Source of the DNA: Haloactinomyces albus | Lineage (GTDB): Bacteria > Actinomycetota > Actinomycetes > Mycobacteriales > Pseudonocardiaceae | Reading direction: 5' to 3' | Length of the DNA: 64,000 bases | Assembly: GCF_031458135.1 (NCBI RefSeq) | Contig: NZ_JAVDXW010000002.1 | Location: forward strand, 124,001-188,000 | Shown: in pieces, positions 45,724 through 54,869 of the stretch | How positions within the stretch are numbered: the stretch's first letter is position 1 | Layout of the letters: every line of letters begins with the position of its first letter | Notes under the pieces: model-generated | Database searches by the model: none | Seen by the model: only the letters and a program-made list of their open reading frames with translations | What the model was told of the DNA's origin: nothing | Position numbers and translations under genes: made by a program

Positions 45724-46850
45724 GCCGGTTCCCCCACGACTCGCGCCACCCGGTCCATCAGTTCGGGGACGTCACCCTGCTCGCCGTCAAGCAACCACTG
45801 CCCCAGCTGCACGGATACGTTCACCACGGTGCGGACTCGTTCGAGCCTGCGTGCGGTGAACGCCGCCCACAGGTTTTCGTCGACCCGGTCGGCGTCGGTC
45901 AGCAGTTCCGCGAGCACGGCCGCGTCCTCCAGAGCCAAGGCAGCGCCCTGGGCCAGCGTGGGTGGGCAGACGTGCACCGCATCGCCGATGAGCACGACCC
46001 GGCCGCGGTTCCACGGGCCGTCCAGCAAGTGCGTCTCGAACCACGTGTAGTGGATCCGGGACGGGTCGTGGAGGTGTGGACGGATCTCGTCCCACGGCCC
46101 GTGGTAGTGCTCGGCCATCTGCCGCATCACCGCGAGGCGTTCGTCCGGGGCGAGCTCGCTGCGGTACTGGGCGTCCTCGACCAGGTAGGCATAGAGGCCG
46201 GCCGTGTCCACCGGGCAGTATCCGGCGATGTAAGCGGCCCCGCCGTAGTAGAGGTCGGTGCGCGTGACGCTGTCCGGGCGCGGGGTGAACGCCCGCCAGA
46301 TCCCCATGCCGGTGGGGCGGGTCCGCAGTGCGATCCCGAGCGTACGCCGGGTCGACGACCGCACCCCGTCCGCACCGACCGCGAGGTCGTAGCGCGCCGA
46401 GGTGCCGTCGTCGAAGCGGGCTCGGACGCTGTCGGTGTCCTGGTCGAGTCCGGTGCAGACGGTTCCGAACCGGACCTTCACCCCCAGGCTTACCGCCCGA
46501 TCGGTGAGGATGCGGGCCAGTTCGGGGCGGTACATGCCGACCGTGGCGGGCAGGTCGGGCCCGCCGGTGCGGGCGTCGGAGATCTCGGCCAGCAGACTGC
46601 CCGTCGGGTCGGACGCACGCAGCCCCAGCGTGGAGAAAGAATATCCGCGGCGCTGGACCTCCTCCCACACGCCGAGTTGCCGCAGCACGCGCAGAGCGTT
46701 GCCCTGCAACGTGATTCCCGAGCCGAGCGCGGTGACGTCGGGGTTGGTCTCGACCAGGTCGACTGCGATGCCCTGCTCTGCGAGCAGGATGGCGGTGGCG
46801 GTGCCTGCGGAGCCACCGCCGATGACGAGTACGGAACGGACGGCGGACAT
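45720..46850 (-). CDS. FAD-dependent aromatic monooxygenase
   Basis: 376 residues of the class A flavoprotein hydroxylase family: Rossmann GGGSAGTATAILLAEQGI, the DG motif AVGADGVRSSTRR and the second FAD motif GRVVLIGDAVHVCPPTLAQG. Such enzymes (salicylate or 4-hydroxybenzoate hydroxylase type) use NAD(P)H and oxygen to hydroxylate a ring, preparing it for cleavage. No membrane or signal segment. Coupled to the following amidohydrolase by an ATGA overlap. Substrate unknown. Confidence 0.87.
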   Translation of the reverse strand: MSAVRSVLVIGGGSAGTATAILLAEQGIAVDLVETNPDVTALGSGITLQGNALRVLRQLGVWEEVQRRGYSFSTLGLRASDPTGSLLAEISDARTGGPDLPATVGMYRPELARILTDRAVSLGVKVRFGTVCTGLDQDTDSVRARFDDGTSARYDLAVGADGVRSSTRRTLGIALRTRPTGMGIWRAFTPRPDSVTRTDLYYGGAAYIAGYCPVDTAGLYAYLVEDAQYRSELAPDERLAVMRQMAEHYHGPWDEIRPHLHDPSRIHYTWFETHLLDGPWNRGRVVLIGDAVHVCPPTLAQGAALALEDAAVLAELLTDADRVDENLWAAFTARRLERVRTVVNVSVQLGQWLLDGEQGDVPELMDRVARVVGEPA

Positions 46851-46859
46851 CTGATGCTC

Positions 46860-47813
46860 CTACTTGACGGCCAGTGGGTTGACGGGGGCGCCGACGGCGC
46901 CGGTCACAGGCAGCGGCGCGGCGGTGAGCCAGAATTCGAAGCGGCCGTCGGCGGCGCAGTCGGCGGCCAGCTCGTCGAGGTCCCACATCTCGCCGATGAA
47001 CAGCCCGATGTGCGGGATCGCCACTTGGTGCAGCGGTTGAAACGCCTCGTCGAATTCGTTGGGCCGCACCTCGAATCCCCACGTATCGGTGGCAATCGCG
47101 GCGATCTCCGTGCCGTGCAGCCAGTCGGCGGTGGTGAACGACAGCCCGGGTGCCTGCCCGCCTGCGTAGGTTCCCCACCCGTCGCGGCGAGCACGCGTGA
47201 GCCGTCCGGTTCGCACGCACAGCAGGTCGCCACGTCCGACGGTCACGCCGTGCGCGGCTGCGGTGGCCTCCAGGATTTCGGTGGTGACCGCGAACCCGTC
47301 GGGCAGTTCACCTTCGTCGCCGACGACCCGGCCCACGTCGAGCAGCACTCCCCGGCCCGCGATGTGGGCCGCCGCCGTCTCGATCCCGGTGACCTGATCA
47401 CCTTCGCTGGTGACGACCTCGTCGGCACGGCGGCGGTTGTAGGCCGTCCCGTGATCGAAGATGTGCCCCAGCCCGTCCCACTGGGTGGAGCACTGCAACG
47501 GCATGAACACGACGTCGTCGGCACCGCCGAGGCCGTGCGGGAAGCCCTGCCCGCGCGCGGCGTCGAGGCCGGTGTCGAGCATGGTGTGGACCGGGTTGGT
47601 CCGACGCCGCCACCCGTTCTGCGGGCCGTGCGCGTCGAACCGCTGGGCCAGGGAGAACACCGTTCCGCGGCGCACCTGGCGGGCGCCCTCGGCGCGCTTG
47701 CCCTCGTCGAGGAAGTTCAGTGTGCCCAGCACATCGTCGGTTCCCCACCGCCCGGCATTCGAGCAACGTGCCGCCGCGGCGGCGATGGCGCCTTCGGGAT
47801 CGGTCCGGTCCAT
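46860..47813 (-). CDS. Cyclase-family (kynurenine formamidase-like) hydrolase
   Basis: 317 residues of the Cyclase family (PF04199 type). The family's metal motif H-x-G-T-H-x-D appears here as MPLQCSTQWDGLGHIFDHGT, in the variant with STQWD that a subgroup carries. Further family stretches are NRRRADEVVTS, GRGVLLDVGRV, GDLLCVRTGRL and the late GLFIGEMWDLDELAADCAAD. Some members hydrolyse amides or lactones in aromatic catabolism. The ATG at 47813 overlaps the FAH-A stop (TGATG). Its role in the pathway is probably ring or amide opening (inference). Confidence 0.8.
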   Translation of the reverse strand: MDRTDPEGAIAAAAARCSNAGRWGTDDVLGTLNFLDEGKRAEGARQVRRGTVFSLAQRFDAHGPQNGWRRRTNPVHTMLDTGLDAARGQGFPHGLGGADDVVFMPLQCSTQWDGLGHIFDHGTAYNRRRADEVVTSEGDQVTGIETAAAHIAGRGVLLDVGRVVGDEGELPDGFAVTTEILEATAAAHGVTVGRGDLLCVRTGRLTRARRDGWGTYAGGQAPGLSFTTADWLHGTEIAAIATDTWGFEVRPNEFDEAFQPLHQVAIPHIGLFIGEMWDLDELAADCAADGRFEFWLTAAPLPVTGAVGAPVNPLAVK

Positions 47814-48778
47814 CACGTCTCCTCGGCAACGCACCTGGTGCGCTGTGCGCCCAGTCCGGTGATCGTGGCCGTCATGACGTCTCCCGGACGCAGCAGGCGG
47901 CCGTGGTGCATCCCGTTTCCGGCCGGGCTCCCGCTGAGGACCAGGTCGCCCGGCAGCAGCTCGACCACCTGGGAGGCGGCGGACACGAGCGCGGCCACAT
48001 CGAAGACCATGTCCTTTGTGGACTCATCCTGCATGACCTCGTCATTGAGCTTCAGCGTCAACCGCAGGTCACCCGGGTCCACGAACGACGACGGCACCAG
48101 CCACGGGCCGGTCGGCAGGAATCCGGGGGCGTTCTTGGCGCGCAGCCAGTCGGTGCCGATCTCGGGCATGTCCCGGCGGAACACCAGATCCCGCGTCGTC
48201 AGGTCGTTGACGATCGTGTAGCCGGCGACGTGGTCGGCGGCCGATTCGCGGTCGACGCGGAAGGCCCTGCGGCCGATGACGGCGGCCAGTTCCAATTCCC
48301 AGTCGTGCTGCTCGGAGTAGCCGGGCAGTACCACGTCGTCGTACGGCCCGGCGACCGCACCGGGTAGGCCGAGGAACAGATACGGCGTGCCTTCCGCCGC
48401 CCGGCGATCCATCATCGCCGCGGTCTCGGTCCGAACCTGCTCCTCCGTGCGCCCGGGACCGAGCTCCGCGTGCTGCACGGCCAGATCGATGACGTGGGTT
48501 CGGTAGTTGGCCCCGGCCTGCACGATCTGCCGAGGTCGCAGCGGTGCGCGCACCGACACGTCCGCCAGGTGCCACCAGTCGGCACGACTCGAATCCGCGG
48601 CCAGCGCTTCAAGCCGCGGCAACACCGCATCCCAGTCCTGCACGAGCGACAAGACGCTTCCCGGAATCCTCAGGACGTCCGACAGGTTCAAGGTCCGATC
48701 ACCGACCACGAGCCCGGGAAACTCCTCGTTTCCGACGGCGAACGTGCCGAGCGCGAACGGACTGCTGGCCTTGGCCAC
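47813..48778 (-). CDS. Fumarylacetoacetate hydrolase-family protein A
   Basis: 321 residues. FAH core: RQIVQAGANYRTHVIDLAVQ, GLPGAVAGPYDDVVLPGYSE, the metal-binding HDWELELAAVIGRRAFRV, GYTIVNDLTTRDLVFRRD and LVLSGSPAGNGMHHGRLLRP. It differs clearly from FAH-B at the other end of the operon. First gene of the aromatic operon; the start is a GTG at 48778 preceded by AAAGGA. The divergent LysR gene lies 109 bp away. Likely acts as hydratase, decarboxylase or hydrolase on the ring-cleavage product. Confidence 0.85.
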   Translation of the reverse strand: MAKASSPFALGTFAVGNEEFPGLVVGDRTLNLSDVLRIPGSVLSLVQDWDAVLPRLEALAADSSRADWWHLADVSVRAPLRPRQIVQAGANYRTHVIDLAVQHAELGPGRTEEQVRTETAAMMDRRAAEGTPYLFLGLPGAVAGPYDDVVLPGYSEQHDWELELAAVIGRRAFRVDRESAADHVAGYTIVNDLTTRDLVFRRDMPEIGTDWLRAKNAPGFLPTGPWLVPSSFVDPGDLRLTLKLNDEVMQDESTKDMVFDVAALVSAASQVVELLPGDLVLSGSPAGNGMHHGRLLRPGDVMTATITGLGAQRTRCVAEET

Positions 48779-48864
48779 GACGGCGTCCTTTCGTCTTCGT
48801 AACGACACGTTTACTCTGAACGGCCACCAGGCATCACGGAAGACGAATCTGCAGATACAGGGGA

Positions 48865-48877
48865 TCGATACCATCGA
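48865..48877. promoter_or_regulatory. LysR-type operator (T-N11-A)
   Basis: TCGAT-acc-ATCGA is a dyad with the T-N11-A form of LysR binding sites. It lies in the 109-bp gap between the divergent LysR gene and the aromatic operon, 10 bp before the LysR start codon, suited for autoregulation and operon control. Confidence 0.55.
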
Positions 48878-48887
48878 TGAGAAAGCC

Positions 48888-49835
48888 GTGCTGAACCTCG
48901 ACCTCAACCTGCTGGTCTCGCTGCACCACCTGCTGCGGGAACGCAGCGTCACCCGGGCTGCCCAGCGCATGAGCCTCGGGCAGCCCGCGCTGAGCGCCGC
49001 CCTGGCGCGACTGCGGCGACACTTCGGTGATCAGTTGCTGACCAGAGTGGGCAATCACCACGAGCTCACCCCGTTGGCCGTGCGGCTGCGTCCGCGCACC
49101 GAAGCCGCACTGGCCGGTATCGAACGAGTGTTCACCAGTGAACCCGTCTTCGACCCCGGCACCTCGCAGGCGACCTTCCGGGTGCTCGGTTCCGACTACG
49201 CCATGTCGTTGCTCGGCGGCCGGGTCGGACGCCTGCTGGCCGAGCGGGCACCGAACGTGCGGCTACGGTTCGAGCTGCACAATCCGAGCGTGATCGACAC
49301 GGCGGCGGAGGTGCTGCGCGACGTCGACGCGCTGTTGCTGCCACACGGTTTCCTTGCCGACCTGCCGAACCTCGACGTCTTCTCGGACACCTGGAGCTGC
49401 CTGGTGGCCACGGACAACCCCCACGTCGGCGAGACGTTGACGATGGAGCATCTCGCCGAGCTGCCGTGGGTGCTGACCTACCACTCGCCCTCGGCGTTCA
49501 CCCCGGCCGCGCGCCAACTGCAGATGCTCGGCATCGAGCCGAACGTGCAGGTGGTGGTGGAAAGCTTCCTCGCGTTGCCGTCCTTCATCGCCGGGACGAA
49601 CCGCATCGCGCTCACCCAAACCAAGCTCGCGCCACTGCTCACCGCGGGCGGCGAGGTCCGCGCGCTACCCTGCCCGTACGATGCCGTGCCTCTCGTCGAA
49701 GCCCTGTGGTGGCACCCGACGCACGACAACGACCCCGAGCACGCCTGGCTCCGCTCGATCTTCGCCGAAGCCGGACAGCAGCTCGCCGACACCGCCGTGG
49801 ACGCCCACCACCGACAGCCCGACATCCGTGACTGA
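48888..49835 (+). CDS. LysR-family regulator of the aromatic operon
   Basis: 315 residues. HTH: NLDLNLLVSLHHLLRERSVT with RAAQRMSLGQPALSAALARL and RRHFGDQLLTRVGNHHELTP, the NodD/NahR-like subgroup that starts with a leucine-rich LxLNLL segment. The effector domain spans about residues 90-300 (SYHSPSAFTPAARQLQMLGI-like). The GTG at 48888 fits the domain start. Divergent to the six-gene operon and next to a T-N11-A dyad; probably an inducer-dependent activator of it. Confidence 0.88.
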   Translation: MLNLDLNLLVSLHHLLRERSVTRAAQRMSLGQPALSAALARLRRHFGDQLLTRVGNHHELTPLAVRLRPRTEAALAGIERVFTSEPVFDPGTSQATFRVLGSDYAMSLLGGRVGRLLAERAPNVRLRFELHNPSVIDTAAEVLRDVDALLLPHGFLADLPNLDVFSDTWSCLVATDNPHVGETLTMEHLAELPWVLTYHSPSAFTPAARQLQMLGIEPNVQVVVESFLALPSFIAGTNRIALTQTKLAPLLTAGGEVRALPCPYDAVPLVEALWWHPTHDNDPEHAWLRSIFAEAGQQLADTAVDAHHRQPDIRD

Positions 49836-49989
49836 ACAGCCCCGCGCACAAGTCCGGGAAGTCCTCACGCGCCCCCATCGTCAGACCACTGTGGACAGCG
49901 TCCGAAGACGAAGAAGACCCCGGGGAATCCGAGGATGCTCACCGTACCGGCCCGGCTCACTCGAACCGGTCGGTGGTGAAGTAACCGCG

Positions 49990-50420
49990 GCCACGGTCCT
50001 TGGTATCGCCACCGCGGCACCGTCGCCGACCCGACCCGGCCGAGCTCGGCGTCTCGCAGCAAACCAGCCGTAATTTCGTCGGCTACGGCGGCGGTGCCGT
50101 GAAAGGCCTGCTCTACCCTGGGGGCCACCCGCAACACCAACCTCGACTCATCATCGGCGACCCGATATGCCGACCGGCCATGCAACGAGATGGCGTTGAG
50201 GCTGTGGGCTTCTCCCTCTGGAAGCCTCCGCCCATCCCTGGATGGCGGTTGCGACTGCCAGGATCGCATCCACGACGATCAGCAGCTCCTCGTCCGACCC
50301 ACCGAATGCGAGCAAGTCCCGATAGCTGACTCCGTACGTATGTACCCGCTGCAAGCGCAGCGCTACATCCTGAGCCAGGTCTGATAGGGGAAATCCTGGG
50401 ACAGCATCTCTGCGATCCAC
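49990..50420 (-). pseudogene. Degraded gene for an unknown protein
   Basis: One frame encodes FPLSDLAQDVALRLQRVHTY with GVSYRDLLAFGGSDEELLIV, which looks like real protein (helical, normal composition). Another frame further on encodes NAISLHGRSAYRVADDESRL with APRVEQAFHGTAAVADEITA. They may be one gene broken near 50230. No family is recognised. The 150 bases before it, after the LysR stop, hold nothing else. Confidence 0.3.
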
Positions 50421-50944
50421 ATGTGCAAAGGGGTCACCAAGTGCTCGGGCAAACCCGGGAAAAGGACTTCCTCGGCTGTCTTCCCAGCGAGTCGATCATC
50501 AAGACGCTGAAAGGGACGTAACTCCGACACGAGCGAGCACGGTACGGGGTCGTGAGGAAGATCCGAACGAGCAGTGGTCAGTGCGACAGTAGAGCCGCAC
50601 CGGGACGGCCAGAGAGGCCCGTCCGGCAGCGGTGGCCCGGCGGTGCTGCGTGCTGACCATCACCGCCGGGCGGGTTCGGCCCCACCCTGGTGGGCGCAGG
50701 CATCCGGTGTTCGAGACCGCGGCGCACAGCGACGGGCACCACTCGGCAGGCAGCCAACGCCGACCATGACACCGCTCTGTGGAAAGACCTCACCGGGTCC
50801 GGGAGACCCGAGACGTCCGTGAACGACTGGCCGCTCCGTTGTCATGAGGGACACCCCCAACAGAGCAATCTCTCCACTCCGGTCGGGTGACATGCTATTG
50901 ATCTTGCTGCGGGGTGAGGTCGCCAGCTAGTACGAATACAGAAC
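50421..50944. other. Intergenic stretch, no gene recognised
   Basis: About 520 bases with short open frames of arginine-rich composition that look like chance translation of GC-rich DNA. It must contain the promoter of the gene at 50945. Confidence 0.35.
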
Positions 50945-51622
50945 ATGACCACTACGTCACCAACCGTGTCCGAAGAAACCTGGGAAGCCTTCATCGCCTC
51001 ATACGAGTCCGAGCACCAGGCGATGGCGAACCTGCTCCGCGATCCGGAGAGCTTCGCCGCCCTGACCAGCACCGACTCAGCCAGCTCCCCACCAGAACCA
51101 TTCGGGGGACTGTCCAACGTTGACGACGACCTTGAGCACGCGATGAACAAGCTGCACGAGGCCACCGCGAAACCACTTCCGCACCCTGAACACCCGGCCA
51201 CGCAGCTCGCGAAGCAATGCGGCCAGAAGATCCACGACGTCGTCGTCAATGCCGACAAGCAGGTCAACGCCGAGATCGGCAAGCTCAAGGACGCCAAGAG
51301 CCTGGACACCGCCGCGTGGAACGCGATGGTGGACGACCGCGAGAAGAAAGACGGCGAGGCGCTGCTCAAGGCCAACCACGAGTTCTGGGAGGGGATCCGG
51401 GATCGCGGGAACAAGAATCCGCGTGAGCGGGGGTTCCTGCTGACCATCGCCGATGCCTACAGCGCGGCCGCCAAAGCGATCATCAACTTCCTCAAGAAGG
51501 CCGCCCTGTGGCTGATCCAGAAGCTGGAGTGGGTGTGGGACAAGATCAAGGAAGCAGCCGGCTGGGTATGGGACAAGATCAAGATAGCAGCTAAGGCAGT
51601 CGCTCACTTCTTCGGACTCTGA
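50945..51622 (+). CDS. Unknown protein with repeated amphipathic C-terminal helices
   Basis: 225 residues, no family recognised. The N-terminal 150 residues are hydrophilic and helical (EETWEAFIASYESEHQAMAN, then DADKQ-like ADKQVNAEIGKLKDAKSLD and KKDGEALLKANHEFWEGIRD). The C-terminus turns into a Trp- and Lys-rich series with a near repeat: WVWDKIKEAAG followed by WVWDKIKIAAKAVAHFFGL, preceded by FLKKAALWLIQKLE. Such cationic amphipathic helices can bind or insert into membranes, so an effector, toxin or membrane-anchored role is possible, but nothing proves it. There is no signal peptide. Stand-alone gene, followed by a hairpin terminator. Confidence 0.7.
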   Translation: MTTTSPTVSEETWEAFIASYESEHQAMANLLRDPESFAALTSTDSASSPPEPFGGLSNVDDDLEHAMNKLHEATAKPLPHPEHPATQLAKQCGQKIHDVVVNADKQVNAEIGKLKDAKSLDTAAWNAMVDDREKKDGEALLKANHEFWEGIRDRGNKNPRERGFLLTIADAYSAAAKAIINFLKKAALWLIQKLEWVWDKIKEAAGWVWDKIKIAAKAVAHFFGL

Positions 51623-51645
51623 CCAGCGTTAACCACGAACACAAC

Positions 51646-51674
51646 AGTGCCCGGCCGCCCCCTCGGTCGGGCAC
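51646..51674 (+). terminator. Hairpin terminator after the amphipathic-helix gene
   Basis: AGTGCCCGGCC pairs with GGTCGGGCACT (one mismatch) around an 8-nt loop, starting 24 bp after the stop at 51622. Confidence 0.7.
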
Positions 51675-51805
51675 TGCTGTGGTGGATCTGGTCCCGCCCC
51701 CTCCTGTCGCACAAGCACCTATCTCGGGGATTACCCCTTTCCATCTGGTCAAAGGCCGGTCTCCGTGCCCTCCGGCGGGGACCGGTCTTGTACTCAGGTG
51801 AGTGG

Positions 51806-52040
51806 TCAGCCCTCGCCCTGTCGCCGCTTGGCTTCGCGCAGGGTTTCGCGCAGTTCGGGCGCATGCAGCCCTGAGACGAGCCGGGCGTGATCGGCCACGG
51901 TCCGGGGTCTGCGTGGTGAGGCCGGGCATGTGTAGGCCGCAGGCACAGACAGGTGTGGCGGGTGTCGGGGTCGGCCAGGTCGACTGCGGAGATCCCGTGG
52001 TGGTGTCCGCAGGAGCCGCAGCCCAGCCGTACCGGGTGTG
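51806..52040 (-). pseudogene. Small zinc-ribbon-like gene remnant
   Basis: Minus-strand frames read HPVRLGCGSCGHHHGISAVD with LADPDTRHTC and, in another frame, TVADHARLVSGLHAPELRET ending LREAKRRQGEG at a stop. The C-x-x-C and the helical end look like real protein in two frames, suggesting a broken small gene. No family is assigned. Confidence 0.3.
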
Positions 52041-52087
52041 ACCAGGCAGGAATCCCTTCTGAAGTACCCTCAGGAGCGTCAGGTCAA

Positions 52088-52807
52088 TTAGGCCGTTCCT
52101 GGTCCCCCCAAAGGGTAGTGGGTGACGAGAAAGTGGTGGAGGTCCTCGCGAACTTGCACCAAGCGGGCATGTGTCGCTGCCATGTCTTCCAGTAGTTGTG
52201 TGCTCTCGACATCAGAGCAAGAACTGAGCCAGCGGTTGATGTGTTTGCGGTGCTTACGTGTCCACTTGAGACGCTCTTGGATGGCATCTTCAAACTCTCT
52301 GAGGAGATTCGGGCAGTAGACGTTAAGGAGAGTGCGGAGGTTGCGCCGTGCTGCCTGACGTCGCTTCGATGCGCGCCATCGTTGCAGCATGGGCGGCTTT
52401 TCGGACAAGATTCCTCCCACGTCTGTGGAGGCGGTTTCTACATAGCCTGGGGCAAAGTTCGTAGCGCCGTGGAAGCTGAAGCCGAAGGGGCCGAAGGCAT
52501 GCTCAGAGTCCGTGTTTGGTCGCGGCTCTCCGATGTGAGCGTTGATGTAGTGCGTAGTTTGTTCAGCTCGTTCGCACCAGTCGTCCAAGATTGCGTACAG
52601 CTCGAGCAGTGATTCGTGAGCATTGGGCCACGAGATGGGCCTGTTTGCTTGCCCGAGCCCATGCACCACGCTTGCGCCAGCTCTTGCGAAAATGCTCGCT
52701 TCATTCGCAACGGGGAGCACCATGTTCTCCATCCTGCCAGCGTGATCACCATTAACGTAGCGCACAGGGGACTTCACCGGCTTACAGTCGAGCATCGACC
52801 ACGTCAC
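52088..52807 (-). CDS. Protein of unknown function
   Basis: 239 residues, no family recognised. Composition is normal and less GC-driven than its surroundings (Lys, Asn and Ile are frequent), which may mean recent transfer. It is mostly helical, with a basic central part (RWRASKRRQAARRNLRTLLN) and RLKWTRKHRKHINRWLSSC. An inner ATG (MENMVLPVANEA, 52729) is an alternative start. It is monocistronic and convergent with the gene at 50945. Confidence 0.55.
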   Translation of the reverse strand: MTWSMLDCKPVKSPVRYVNGDHAGRMENMVLPVANEASIFARAGASVVHGLGQANRPISWPNAHESLLELYAILDDWCERAEQTTHYINAHIGEPRPNTDSEHAFGPFGFSFHGATNFAPGYVETASTDVGGILSEKPPMLQRWRASKRRQAARRNLRTLLNVYCPNLLREFEDAIQERLKWTRKHRKHINRWLSSCSDVESTQLLEDMAATHARLVQVREDLHHFLVTHYPLGGPGTA

Positions 52808-52859
52808 GGGGAGTGGTCACCGGATGCATAGTGGGTCCGGATTCCGCCGCCTTGGATAC

Positions 52860-53315
52860 TCAGCCTCGGCTGGTGATGCCGAGCGCGGCCAGCAGGTCGA
52901 CCACGGCGGCTTGGCGGTTCTTCGCGTAGCGGCCGGACCCGCTGTGGGCCAGGGCGTTCCCGGCGCTGTCCTGGGCCTGCCGGCCGCTGTGCCCATAGGG
53001 GGCGCGGACGATGGAGCCGAGCAGGTCTCCGGCGATGCGCACCCGGTAGCGCAGGATCTCGCCGGTCCCAGTGCGCACGGGTTCCAGGCAGTGGGCGCTG
53101 AGTTCGGCGGCGGTGTAGCTGTGCCGCTTCCGACGGTGGGGCCGCTGCGGGGACCGCGTCGTGGGCGTGCCGCGGGAGGCGCGCCGCGGTGGTTCGGCAA
53201 CCGCGGGCGCGGACCGCTCCGTGTGCGATGTGGGAGCAGGATCAGGACTTGCGGACGGGGCGGTGGGTTCGTTAGTGCGTACCTGGGGAAACGATCCCGC
53301 CGGTTCCGATTGCAT
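52860..53315 (-). CDS. Small conserved-looking protein of unknown function
   Basis: 151 residues: a Pro/Ser/Thr-rich, probably disordered first half, then a folded-looking end (AAELSAHCLEPVRTGTGEIL, RYRVRIAGDLLGSIVRAPYG and AKNRQAAVVDLLAALGI). I do not recognise the family. Codon position bias supports this frame over the longer overlapping one. Its start overlaps the beginning of the AraC remnant on the other strand. Confidence 0.45.
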   Translation of the reverse strand: MQSEPAGSFPQVRTNEPTAPSASPDPAPTSHTERSAPAVAEPPRRASRGTPTTRSPQRPHRRKRHSYTAAELSAHCLEPVRTGTGEILRYRVRIAGDLLGSIVRAPYGHSGRQAQDSAGNALAHSGSGRYAKNRQAAVVDLLAALGITSRG

Positions 53316-53844
53316 GCTGGTCGGGGCCTACCGCAGCGACGGGGAGGTGGGGCGGATCCTGCGCGAAGCATTGCCGCCGTACCTGGTCGTCCACGATCCG
53401 GCCCCGCACATCACGGAGCTGCTCAACCTGGAGATCGTCCGCGACGAGGTGGGCCAGGGAGGCGTACTCGACCGCCTGCTGGATCTGTTGCTCATTGCCA
53501 CGTTGCGAAAGTGGCTGGGGAGGCGAGCCAGAGCAATACGTGGATGTCCTCCAGCCGAGATCCGGAGGTGCACAGTGCAGTCAAGCTGATCCACGGCAGC
53601 CCGGATCATCCCTGGACGGTGCAGTCGCTGGCCGCGGCGGTGGGATTGTCGCGGGCAGCGCTGGCCAGAGAAGCGGATCTTTCCGGAGGACGAGTCGATG
53701 ACTCTCGCCGCCATCTCCCGCTCAGTCGGATACAGCAGCCCGTTCAGCTTCAGCACTGCGTTCAAGCAGCACTACGGGGTCAGTCCGCAGAAGTACCGAT
53801 CCCGCTCCTGGATTTGCCGTTTCAGGCCAATGCCGGGGAGTTGA
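53290..53844 (+). pseudogene. AraC-family regulator, N-terminally truncated and frameshifted
   Basis: Three frames join to an AraC protein: MLVGAYRSDGEVGRILREAL with PPYLVVHDPAPHITELLNLE and GGVLDRLLDLLLIATLRKWL (end of the cupin-type sensor), then DPEVHSAVKLIHGSPDHPWT with VQSLAAAVGLSRAALAR (first HTH), then MTLAAISRSVGYSSPFSFST with AFKQHYGVSPQKYRSR (second HTH). Breaks lie near 53550 and 53690. The first half of the sensor is missing. Confidence 0.8.
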
Positions 53845-53996
53845 GACTTGTCCTGATCATAAGGCCTCCCCGCGGACTGGTACCGGCCTGGGCGCGATGG
53901 TCGACACCTGTACGGTCCGGCCAGTGCGCCTGGCCGTTCGGGAGCTTTCGGTGCGTGATGCAGGATCCCATTACTTGTCAGTGAAATACTGACGGT

Positions 53997-54731
53997 ATGC
54001 GCACCCCTCCCCGTGTGACCCGTCAGGAGCTCGAGGCCGCCGTGCAACGGATCCACTCACGACGGTCTAAAGTAGACGATCAGAATCGGGAACTCCTGGG
54101 CAACGACCCAGCGAGCACCCTGGATTACCTGCGAAAATACACCGACCGCGACATTCCGAGCTGGGTACGTCAGGCTGATGTCGCCGACTGTCTGATCCTG
54201 CACGTGTGGACGTGGTGGGAGGACCGTCGACGGGAGCGCGCCCTCCTGCGCGCGGGGCTCCGAGAAGGGATGTTCCTGTCCCAACTCGGTGCGCCGCTGG
54301 GGATATCCAGCAGACAAGGAGTGCGGGATGCTCTCGACAGGCTCGAAGCACTGCTCGAGTACGACCGCCCGGACGAGAAGATCACGCGGGACGCTCGACG
54401 GGTGAAGCAGTCGAGTGATGCTCGACAGGCATGGATCGACGACAACCTCGACGAGGTGCGAACTGCAGCAGCACGCCTGCTCGCTTACTCGAACATGGTC
54501 ACCGACGAGGACACCGAGTGGTTCGAGGAGTTGCAGGCTGACTACGAGGCCGACGCCTGGACGCCCGCGTCTTTGACCGTGTTGGGGTTGGCTTCCGGCG
54601 AACTGCGCGCCTCCCCCGTGGTATGTGAGTTGGATGAGCAGCACGCCGTGCATCGTGCTCTGCGATATGCCGATGGCCTCCGCAGTGCCTTCTCGACCAT
54701 CCGAAAGACCAACCCCAACGGGGCAGGCTAA
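53997..54731 (+). CDS. Unknown protein with helix-turn-helix-like segment
   Basis: 244 residues, mostly charged helices. The stretch GMFLSQLGAPLGISSRQGVR followed by DALDRLEALLEYDRPDEK reads like a winged or MerR-like HTH that distinguishes orientation of bases, and TWWEDRRRERALLRAGLREG precedes it as a linker helix. The family is not named with certainty. It lies upstream of and convergent with parB in the replication region, so a plasmid-linked regulatory role is possible (inference). Confidence 0.6.
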   Translation: MRTPPRVTRQELEAAVQRIHSRRSKVDDQNRELLGNDPASTLDYLRKYTDRDIPSWVRQADVADCLILHVWTWWEDRRRERALLRAGLREGMFLSQLGAPLGISSRQGVRDALDRLEALLEYDRPDEKITRDARRVKQSSDARQAWIDDNLDEVRTAAARLLAYSNMVTDEDTEWFEELQADYEADAWTPASLTVLGLASGELRASPVVCELDEQHAVHRALRYADGLRSAFSTIRKTNPNGAG

Positions 54732-54869
54732 TTACGTCACGGTGACGGTAATTCTGGTCGGCTGCTACGCCGCCCTTCCTCCGGATATCGCGGCTTCGCC
54801 ACCGCGACAAGAACACGGTGGGAGGTGCCGGCCTATCACCGTCACCTCCCACCGTGGACAGTGTCGTAC

